A stretch of 6,662 nucleotides of DNA from an uncultured Collinsella sp. Its GTDB lineage: Bacteria; Actinomycetota; Coriobacteriia; Coriobacteriales; Coriobacteriaceae. The notes beneath the pieces were generated by a model. It made no database searches and had not been told where the DNA came from. It worked only from the letters and a program-made list of their open reading frames with translations. The position numbers were made by a program, and so were the translations under genes. Of the stretch, positions 1-4,471 are shown in pieces. The stretch is from positions 1-6,662 of the forward strand of contig CAKTUH010000023.1 in the NCBI GenBank assembly GCA_934621885.1, in the 5' to 3' direction. How positions within the stretch are numbered: position 1 is the stretch's first letter; the number at the start of each line of letters is the position of its first letter.

Positions 1-323
1 TCGTCGGCGTCGGCCTTCCAGTTGTCCATCCACTCGCCCTCGGCCCACGAATAGGAGCCAAAGAGGACGACCTTCTTGTCGCCGAGAGTCTCCTTGACCT
101 CGTCCCACATCGGCTGGAACTCATCGTACTCGAGTTCCTCGGAGCCCATGGCGGGGCAGCCGAAGGCGAAGGCGTCGTAGCCGGCTGCCTTATCTGCAGA
201 GAAGTCGGCACAGGGGATAACTTCGACCTCGGCGCCTGCGGACGTGGCGCCCTCGGTGACGAGATTTGCCATGGCCTCGGTGTTGCCCGTGCCGCTCCAG
301 TAGACGACGGCGATCTTGCTCAT
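1..323 (-). CDS. Flavodoxin, short-chain type (3' part beyond window edge)
   Basis: Cytoplasmic FMN protein that carries low-potential electrons, often replacing ferredoxin when iron is scarce. The visible 107 residues begin MSKIAVVYWSGTGNTEAMA. The phosphate-binding loop WSGTGNT (residues 9-15) follows the first beta strand. Residues 55-71 (GCPAMG, then EELEYDEFQP) and 89-102 (FGSYSWAEGEWMDNW region) match the two FMN-ring loops of clostridial and Megasphaera-type flavodoxins. Those proteins are about 140 residues long, so roughly 30 C-terminal residues are missing because the window ends. The ATG at 321-323 has AAAGGA about 7 nt upstream. The gene lies 46 nt downstream of the DUF3793 gene on the same strand with no terminator between them, so the two are probably co-transcribed. 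Family assignment is firm; the exact redox partner cannot be told. Confidence 0.95.
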   Translation of the reverse strand, partial: MSKIAVVYWSGTGNTEAMANLVTEGATSAGAEVEVIPCADFSADKAAGYDAFAFGCPAMGSEELEYDEFQPMWDEVKETLGDKKVVLFGSYSWAEGEWMDNWKADAD

Positions 324-369
324 GTTTTGTCCTTTCGGTTGTGCGGCGCGTAACCGCGGCTTGTATGCT

Positions 370-1074
370 CTATCGGGTTGCCTGGGCAAGTTGCGCCAGG
401 CTGCAGCCCTGCTGATAGACGAAGGTGAGGTATTGGGTACAGGCGCGGTAGGCATCAAACGTCGCAAGCGCCTGTTCGACGTTGGTGTAGACCTTCCAGG
501 CCCCAAAGACCTTGTAGTTCTCGCCGCGCTGGGCGATAAACTCGTGCACGTCGTCGTAGGGGTATCCCAGGAAATAGCCTATTTCGTGCGGAAACTCGCA
601 GGTGCAGTCGTTGCTGCAGCTGGCTTGCTGGGCCAGCGCGCATCGAGCCTGACTACAGGCGCATTCCGCGGCGTTATTGCTCGCGAGTGTGATGCGCGAT
701 GCCAGATGCACGAGGCATGTCGCGAGGTCGCCCGTGTTGTAGCCTTCCTTGGCAAGCGCCGTCTGGGCGCGCGGGTCCGCAAAGTAGGCGGCGAGGCTTT
801 TGGGTCGGTACATGTAAACGAGCGCTCCGCAGGGCCGCCACACCAAAACGCTCAGGTGGATGCCGAGTGGGTCAAGTTCACGATTGCACTGGGCGATAAC
901 GTTGAGCAGACGTGTTCGGCGTTCTGCGATGGTTTCGGTTGCAGTTGAGCCGTCCCCGTGGGCGTAGGTGCCTGGATAGGTAAAGAGCGATGCCGGCTTG
1001 ATGCCCGCGAGCGTAGGGGAGCAGTTGCGCACGACTGCTGCCTGAAACGTTGGGAGGTCTATGGTTCGAGTCAT
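370..1074 (-). CDS. DUF3793 family protein with a cysteine-rich insertion
   Basis: A 234-residue protein of unknown biochemical role. Family hallmarks, recognised from memory, are the N-terminal RNCSPTLAGIKPASLF (residues 16-31), the central VLVWRPCGALVYMYRP (76-91) and FPHEIGYFLGYPYDDVHEFI (161-180), followed by a GAWKVYTNVEQA-type segment (191-202). There is no signal peptide or membrane segment, so it is probably cytoplasmic. Between residues 138 and 159 six cysteines follow the pattern C-x-C-x4-C-x7-C-x3-C-x-C, directly before the FPHEIG motif; as I recall, most members have only a short link there. In other anaerobes I recall DUF3793 genes near flavodoxin and ferrous-iron transport genes, which fits this neighbourhood. 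The ATG at 1072-1074 is preceded by AAAGGACGG, but with a longish spacer of about 12-15 nt; no other in-frame start fits better. Family confident, function unknown. Confidence 0.88.
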   Translation of the reverse strand: MTRTIDLPTFQAAVVRNCSPTLAGIKPASLFTYPGTYAHGDGSTATETIAERRTRLLNVIAQCNRELDPLGIHLSVLVWRPCGALVYMYRPKSLAAYFADPRAQTALAKEGYNTGDLATCLVHLASRITLASNNAAECACSQARCALAQQASCSNDCTCEFPHEIGYFLGYPYDDVHEFIAQRGENYKVFGAWKVYTNVEQALATFDAYRACTQYLTFVYQQGCSLAQLAQATR

Positions 1075-1097
1075 GACGTCGCTGTCCGTCCTTTCGT

Positions 1098-1113
1098 GTT
1101 AGCCTAGGAAAAC
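1098..1113 (-). promoter_or_regulatory. Imperfect palindrome at the DUF3793-flavodoxin start site, possible metalloregulator operator
   Basis: Read on the minus strand the site is GTTTTCCTAGGCTAAC, a 16-nt palindrome with six of eight pairs matching. It sits directly downstream of the -10 box, where a repressor would block initiation. The part TAGGCTAAC equals the core of the DtxR/IdeR consensus as I remember it, but the outer left half fits poorly. An iron-dependent repressor would suit a flavodoxin operon. This is a suggestion from one site only. Confidence 0.3.
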
Positions 1114-1140
1114 TTATACACGAAAGTAAGCCATGGTCAA
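1113..1140 (-). promoter_or_regulatory. Sigma-70-type promoter for the DUF3793-flavodoxin operon
   Basis: On the minus strand TTGACC (1135-1140) is followed after 16 nt by TATAAG (1113-1118), each matching the consensus at five of six positions. The start of transcription would fall near 1106, giving a leader of about 30 nt before the ATG at 1074. It is divergent to the control region of the HMA-protein gene. Confidence 0.65.
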
Positions 1141-1166
1141 CAAAAAAGTTTGAAGAGGGAAACTAA

Positions 1167-1198
1167 TTGACCGAACGGACATGATTTTGGGTTAAGAT
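1167..1198 (+). promoter_or_regulatory. Tentative promoter of the HMA-protein gene
   Basis: TTGACC at 1167-1172 is a good -35 box, but the best -10 match (TAAGAT, 1193-1198) lies 20 nt away, longer than the usual 17. Such long spacers occur in promoters turned on by MerR-type regulators, but no clear MerR palindrome lies between the boxes. A second option is TATATA at 1221-1226 with only a weak TGGGAA -35 at 1198-1203. In that case the CsoR-like palindrome would sit inside the spacer. The choice cannot be settled by eye. Confidence 0.3.
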
Positions 1199-1202
1199 GG
1201 GA

Positions 1203-1219
1203 ACACCCCATGGGGGTAT
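1203..1219 (+). promoter_or_regulatory. CsoR-like operator in front of the HMA-protein gene
   Basis: The site ACACCCCATGGGGGTAT has a perfect CCCCATGGGG core (1206-1215) and a GGGGGTAT end. It differs at only three of 17 positions from the CsoR operator of the Bacillus subtilis copZA operon as I remember it. CsoR and its relatives are copper-sensing repressors that leave DNA when they bind Cu(I). The site lies 31-47 nt upstream of the ATG at 1250, in position to overlap the promoter or early transcript. No csoR gene is in the window. Confidence 0.45.
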
Positions 1220-1249
1220 CTATATAGGGTTACTTGGAAAGGGGAGCAC

Positions 1250-1633
1250 ATGAGTGACTTACTCAACCCTGCGAATCTCATCGTGCTGATCGTCATTGCC
1301 ATCGGCATGTTTTTTGGGCTGCGTCGCATTGCCGCTTCGACACGCGGAAAGAGTTGCTGCAGCGATGGCGCGTGCGGCAAGAAGGCCAAAAGGGTCGTTG
1401 TGGCGGATACCGATGCGTCGCACTATCCCTATAGTGATGAGCTGCTCATCGGTGGCATGAGCTGTGACGGTTGCGCTCAGAACGTGGCCAATGCCCTCAA
1501 TGCGCTGGACGGCGTGTGGGCAACGGTGACGTATGCGGACCACACGGCACGCGTGCGCTCTAAGCAGCCGGTTGATCGCGGTGTCCTCGAGACGGCCGTG
1601 AAAGACGCGGGCTACTACGTCATGACGCTGTAA
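1250..1633 (+). CDS. Membrane-anchored HMA-domain protein with FeoB-associated-type N-terminus
   Basis: A 127-residue protein likely to bind a soft metal such as Cu(I) next to the membrane. Residues 7-27 form one hydrophobic helix, followed by basic residues and the cluster SCCSDGACGKK with Cys36, Cys37 and Cys42. This resembles the short FeoB-associated cysteine-rich membrane proteins. After a linker, residues 65-127 form an HMA domain: GGMSCDGCAQNV carries the metal-binding Cys72 and Cys75 of the GMxCxxC motif, and the domain ends KDAGYYVMTL as in copper chaperones and P-type ATPase N-domains. The ATG at 1250 has a strong site (GGAAAGGGGAG) a few nt upstream. The gene stands alone, divergent from the DUF3793 operon and convergent with the YolD gene 26 nt away. 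The helix topology and the metal (Cu rather than Fe or Zn) are inferences. Confidence 0.85.
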   Translation: MSDLLNPANLIVLIVIAIGMFFGLRRIAASTRGKSCCSDGACGKKAKRVVVADTDASHYPYSDELLIGGMSCDGCAQNVANALNALDGVWATVTYADHTARVRSKQPVDRGVLETAVKDAGYYVMTL

Positions 1634-1659
1634 GCGCCGCCTTGGATGCACTTCCTTGT

Positions 1660-2085
1660 CTAGGCTCGTCCGCGCAGTTCGATGTCTAGAATGTCATCGA
1701 AATCGATGGCGATGTCTTTGAGCTTGAGGAGCTTGAAGGCAGGGAGTACCTCGTCGAGGATGCCGGTGCGGGAGCGATAGCCGTACGTATCGTAATAGGT
1801 GACGCGGACTAGGTCGCCACGTTTGAGGCCCTCGAGCTTATGCGAAAGCTCGAGGGCTTTCTCTTCCGTTAGCTCACATTTTGGTTCGACGGTGATCTCT
1901 TGCTTGCGCACGAGTTCGTAGTATCCCGTGAGGGCGGCAAAGGGCATAAACTGTGCGGCGCGGTTGGCGCGCACGGCACCGTTGGCGGTGAGCTTGGGGT
2001 CGGCGGAGCGACGTCTTCCCTCGGGATCTGCTAAGCGTTCAAAAGGTGTCGGTGGCCGCATCGGCTGTTGTTGGGGCTTAGGCAC
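1660..2085 (-). CDS. YolD-like protein, partner gene of the Y-family polymerase
   Basis: A 141-residue protein resembling the YolD-like family, which is commonly encoded next to Y-family polymerases in Firmicutes and their neighbours; its role is poorly defined but it is thought to act with the polymerase in SOS mutagenesis. The telling segment is RAAQFMPFAALTGYYELVRK (residues 42-61). The C-terminal half (GDLVRVTYYDTYGYRSRTG, ILDEVLPAFKLLKLKD) looks like a small beta-rich domain. The N-terminus is proline-rich and basic. The start is a GTG at 2083-2085, supported by a perfect AGGAGG at 2091-2096 with a 5-nt spacer. It overlaps the end of the polymerase gene by 8 nt, which points to translational coupling. 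It ends 26 nt from the convergent HMA-protein gene; I see no terminator hairpin in that gap. Confidence 0.82.
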   Translation of the reverse strand: MPKPQQQPMRPPTPFERLADPEGRRRSADPKLTANGAVRANRAAQFMPFAALTGYYELVRKQEITVEPKCELTEEKALELSHKLEGLKRGDLVRVTYYDTYGYRSRTGILDEVLPAFKLLKLKDIAIDFDDILDIELRGRA

Positions 2086-3583
2086 GGTGTCCTCCTACCT
2101 GATCGTTGCGTTCGCGTGCAGTAGCGCCGGCGGTAAAGCTCAGCCCCTTGACAAGCGCGTTTTTGCCGTATTTGCCCTTTACGGCCAGGACGGCACGGGC
2201 CAGGTCGCGCTCGCGCTCATCGGCCTCGACGTCGCTAAACAGATCGATGGTGGCAAACTCTTCCGGCATGAGGTTGCCAAATCCCAGGTTGATGCGCTTG
2301 ACCGGTCGCTTGGGATCGACAGTCTGTGCCCATAGGTCGTCAAAATAGCCCATGATCTTCTTGAACGAATTGGTGCGTTCGGGCAGCTTGCGCGAGGCAT
2401 TGGAGTGCGCGAAGAGCGCAGCGTAGCCACCACGCGGCTTGCCGCCGTGCTCGCCCACAAAGACGCCGTCGATCGCTTGCGCTTCTCGCACCAAACGACG
2501 TCGTTCGTCATCCTGCTGAATGGGTTTGGGGGCGCGGGGCGCGAGCTCGGGGCCGTCAGTCGCTGCGGGTTCGATGCCCGACGTGCTCGAGCGCAGATGC
2601 CCACACCCGTCGACGTATTGCGCCGTGCCGCTGGCGTCGAGTCGACGTATGTCGGCGCGTTCGCTTGCATAGCCCACAAAGAGCGAGATGCTGTCGCACA
2701 CCACGTGCTTGTCGATCAAGTCCAGCACGGCGGCATCGACCATCTCGCGCAAGACGGTGTAAGCTTGCTCGTAGGCATAGCCCTTCGAGAGCACCTGTCC
2801 CGTGGTGGTCGAGGTTGCCTGCGGGCGGTAAGCCTGAATATCGGCGATGGTCGTTGGTTCGCGTCCAAAGGCGTGGTCGATAAGGTACTCGGCATTGACG
2901 CCGAGCTCGTCGTAGAGCAGGTTTTCGTCGAGCGCCGCAACGCCCATCAGGTCGTAGACGCCGTATTTCTCGAGACGGGCCGCCACGCCGGGGCCGATAC
3001 CCCAGATGTCGGTTATGGGGCGGTGGGGCCAGATCTCTTTGCGGAAGGTTTCGTCGTCGAGTACGCCGATACGGCTGGCTACGTGCTTGGCGGTGATATC
3101 GAGTGCTACCTTGGCCTGGAATAGGTTGGGGCCGATGCCGACCGTCGCCGTGATGCCGGTGCGCCCCAGGACTTCGTCGCGCAGCATGCAGGCGAAGCCC
3201 TCGGCATCGGTGTGATAGAGGTCTAGATAGGGGGTGACGTCGATAAAGCACTCATCGATGGAATAGACATGCACGTCCTGCGGACTGACGTATTCCAGAT
3301 AGATGCCGTAGATTTGCGCCGATACCTCCATGTAGTGTTGCATGCGCGGCATGGCCTTGATGTAGTCGATGCCATCGGGAATCTCGAACAGGCGGCAGCG
3401 GTTATGGATGCCGAGGTCCTTCATGGCTTGGGTGATAGCGAGGCAGATGGTCGTACGCCCGCGCGATTCGTCGGCAACGACCAGGTTGGTGGTGAGCGGA
3501 TCGAGCCCACGGTCGACGCATTCGACGCTGGCGTAAAACGTCTTAAGGTCGATACAGATATAGGTATGCCGCTCGTGCGCCAT
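2078..3583 (-). CDS. Y-family translesion DNA polymerase (UmuC/DinB-like)
   Basis: Error-prone polymerase that copies past damaged bases. The 501-residue protein opens with YICIDLKTFYASVEC (residues 8-22), giving catalytic Asp12 and the steric-gate Tyr17. YSIDECFIDVT (107-117) supplies the second acidic pair Asp110 and Glu111. A helix-hairpin-helix segment DIWGIGPGVAARLEKYGVYD lies at 192-211. The little-finger domain ends with KYGKNALVKG and GATARERNDQVGGHRA (486-501), the usual ending of the subgroup paired with YolD proteins. All catalytic residues are present. Relatives are about 420 residues; the extra length falls around residues 310-385, a proline-, glutamate- and arginine-rich stretch within the little-finger region. 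The ATG at 3581-3583 follows GGAGGAG at close spacing. It leads an operon with YolD and has LexA-like boxes upstream, so it is probably damage-inducible. I give no gene symbol because the dinB/umuC/uvrX naming cannot be settled. Confidence 0.95.
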   Translation of the reverse strand: MAHERHTYICIDLKTFYASVECVDRGLDPLTTNLVVADESRGRTTICLAITQAMKDLGIHNRCRLFEIPDGIDYIKAMPRMQHYMEVSAQIYGIYLEYVSPQDVHVYSIDECFIDVTPYLDLYHTDAEGFACMLRDEVLGRTGITATVGIGPNLFQAKVALDITAKHVASRIGVLDDETFRKEIWPHRPITDIWGIGPGVAARLEKYGVYDLMGVAALDENLLYDELGVNAEYLIDHAFGREPTTIADIQAYRPQATSTTTGQVLSKGYAYEQAYTVLREMVDAAVLDLIDKHVVCDSISLFVGYASERADIRRLDASGTAQYVDGCGHLRSSTSGIEPAATDGPELAPRAPKPIQQDDERRRLVREAQAIDGVFVGEHGGKPRGGYAALFAHSNASRKLPERTNSFKKIMGYFDDLWAQTVDPKRPVKRINLGFGNLMPEEFATIDLFSDVEADERERDLARAVLAVKGKYGKNALVKGLSFTAGATARERNDQVGGHRA

Positions 3584-3596
3584 GGGCTCCTCCCAT

Positions 3597-3610
3597 CAAA
3601 CACATGTTCT
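3597..3610 (-). promoter_or_regulatory. Second, weaker LexA-like box
   Basis: On the minus strand the site reads AGAACATGTGTTTG. Compared with the Gram-positive SOS box CGAAC-N4-GTTCG it keeps GAAC and GTT-G but differs at two positions. It lies between the stronger box and the Shine-Dalgarno site, 4 nt from the first box's edge. Support comes mostly from its position beside the better site. Confidence 0.4.
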
Positions 3611-3613
3611 TAC

Positions 3614-3627
3614 CGAATGCTTGTTCG
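3614..3627 (-). promoter_or_regulatory. LexA (SOS) box of the polymerase operon
   Basis: CGAACAAGCATTCG on the minus strand matches CGAAC-N4-GTTCG at nine of ten fixed positions. It begins directly after the -10 box and covers the expected transcription start, the classic place for LexA repression. A Y-family polymerase is a standard SOS target, which strengthens the call. Confidence 0.75.
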
Positions 3628-3656
3628 ATAATACCTGCTCGACCGGACACCGTCAA
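3628..3656 (-). promoter_or_regulatory. Promoter of the polymerase-YolD operon
   Basis: TTGACG (3651-3656) and TATTAT (3628-3633), each five of six to consensus, are separated by the ideal 17 nt on the minus strand. Initiation would occur near 3621, inside the LexA box, leaving a leader of about 40 nt. Confidence 0.78.
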
Positions 3657-3659
3657 AAT

Positions 3660-3673
3660 CTGTCCCTTTTTGG
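3660..3673 (+). repeat. 14-nt direct repeat, left copy (CTGTCCCTTTTTGG)
   Basis: This copy differs at one base from CTGCCCCTTTTTGG at 4335-4348. The pair brackets the small dehydrogenase-like gene. Both copies are followed within 1-2 nt by CAG, so each can pair weakly as CTG...CAG around the T run. The function is unknown: it may be a dispersed intergenic repeat of the genome or chance. Confidence 0.4.
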
Positions 3674-3755
3674 CAGGTATGGTCGTGCGGTTGCATCGGG
3701 TTTTTAACGCAGCCCTAAAGAGCGCGAAACAGCTCGGAAAAGCTCGCTTCGTAGC

Positions 3756-4331
3756 ATGAGCCTAACGATCGATACCGCCTATACGCACGGAAGGGTTGTG
3801 GAAAAGATGGTCAATTATGGGTTTGGTATGCCGACGCGCTTGGTTGCGGATGGGGACGTGGCTCGCTGGTGTGGACGATTGGTCGCCCACTACGGTGGCA
3901 CCAAGGCGCTGGTTGTACTGGGCGGTGACAAACATACGCGCGATGAGCTCGTCTCGGCAGCACTCGGCTCGCTTGATCGAGCTCTGCTCGAACGCGTGCT
4001 TTTTCGCTGTGGCTCGGTTGAGGGCGACGGGGGAGACGAGTTGATCGACGAGGCCGTGGCCCTGGCGACCGATGAGGGCGTGGACTTTGTCCTGGCGATC
4101 GGCGATGCCGATACGGCGAGCTTTGCGCGCGAACTCGCGCGTCGCATGGCGGCGCTCGATGCCGGTGAGGACGGCTTTGTTCCCTACGGATGCATCGTCT
4201 CCGAGGGAAAAGTGCCCGCCGTTGTGGGTGCCGGCGAGGTTCCCGTTTTCGCCATCATCGCTCCAGAACTGCTGGAGGGTATCGGCTCGCCCTTGCGCGA
4301 GCTGCTCGGCAGTGTGTGCGCCGCGGCATAG
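3756..4331 (+). CDS. Orphan NAD-binding half of an iron-containing alcohol dehydrogenase-like protein
   Basis: A 191-residue protein resembling the N-terminal domain of group III (iron-type) alcohol dehydrogenases. MVNYGFGMPTRLVADG (residues 18-33) matches the family's NF-F-PT start. KALVVLGGDKHTRDELV (50-66) matches the first Rossmann strand and turn, and EGVDFVLAIGDADTASFA (107-124) matches the stretch that normally holds the GGGSxxD NAD-binding motif. Here that motif is GDADTAS, so key glycines and the aspartate are lost. The C-terminal helical domain with the iron ligands, about 200 residues, is absent, and nothing similar follows the stop. It is therefore probably not an active dehydrogenase. 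The first ATG (3756) has a poor ribosome site. The ATG at 3807 fits the usual family start and has GGAAGGG 11 nt upstream, so it may be the true start. It could be a decaying remnant, though the frame is intact and codon use resembles its neighbours. Confidence 0.65.
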   Translation: MSLTIDTAYTHGRVVEKMVNYGFGMPTRLVADGDVARWCGRLVAHYGGTKALVVLGGDKHTRDELVSAALGSLDRALLERVLFRCGSVEGDGGDELIDEAVALATDEGVDFVLAIGDADTASFARELARRMAALDAGEDGFVPYGCIVSEGKVPAVVGAGEVPVFAIIAPELLEGIGSPLRELLGSVCAAA

Positions 4332-4334
4332 AAC

Positions 4335-4348
4335 CTGCCCCTTTTTGG
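4335..4348 (+). repeat. 14-nt direct repeat, right copy (CTGCCCCTTTTTGG)
   Basis: This is the partner of the copy at 3660-3673, differing at one base. It starts 4 nt after the stop codon of the dehydrogenase-like gene. It is not a convincing terminator: the T run lies inside the possible CTG...CAG pairing rather than after a stem. Confidence 0.4.
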
Positions 4349-4395
4349 TCAGTCGCCGTTAGGGGGCGGATTGGCAACGCTCGCTGATTACAGTC

Positions 4396-4425
4396 TTGAC
4401 ATGCGTTAGAATAGGGGCATCTGAT
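4396..4425 (+). promoter_or_regulatory. Probable pgi promoter
   Basis: A perfect TTGACA (4396-4401) is followed after 18 nt by TCTGAT (4420-4425), four of six to the -10 consensus. TAGAAT at 4407-4412 is a better -10 by sequence but lies too close to that -35 and has no good -35 of its own. Initiation near 4431 would put the leader hairpin at the very 5' end of the transcript. Confidence 0.5.
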
Positions 4426-4429
4426 TATC

Positions 4430-4453
4430 CGGGCGCATGGAGGAGTGCGCCCG
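4430..4453 (+). promoter_or_regulatory. GC-rich stem-loop in the pgi leader
   Basis: CGGGCGCA (4430-4437) and TGCGCCCG (4446-4453) form a perfect 8-bp stem around the 8-nt loop TGGAGGAG. The loop contains a Shine-Dalgarno-like GGAGGAG, while the true site AGGAGGA (4461-4467) lies free just downstream. There is no T run, so it is not a terminator. A 5'-end stem of this kind could protect the mRNA or influence ribosome loading; both are inferences. Confidence 0.6.
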
Positions 4454-4471
4454 TATGCTGAGGAGGACTTT

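Noticed and set aside
316..948. Plus-strand open frame of 210 codons opposite the DUF3793 gene
   Set aside because: The minus-strand frame has clear family motifs and a promoter; the plus frame is its mirror shadow without a good ribosome site.
1634..1659. Search for a shared terminator between the convergent HMA and YolD genes
   Set aside because: The 26-nt gap shows no inverted repeat followed by a T run in either direction.
2405..3124. Plus-strand open frame of 239 codons opposite the polymerase gene
   Set aside because: It overlaps the certain polymerase coding region and shows no recognisable domains.
3691..3719. TTGCAT with CCTAAA 17 nt downstream as a promoter for the dehydrogenase-like gene
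   Set aside because: The -10 match is poor and nothing else supports it, so the promoter of that gene stays unassigned.
3724..3748. Possible hairpin (CGAA...AGCT / AGCT...TTCG) before the dehydrogenase-like gene
   Set aside because: The pairing is interrupted by unmatched bases on both sides and is too weak to support a regulatory call.
4445..4471. Upstream GTG start that would add nine residues to glucose-6-phosphate isomerase
   Set aside because: The GTG lies at the loop-stem junction of the leader hairpin, and the ATG at 4472 has a near-perfect Shine-Dalgarno at ideal spacing.
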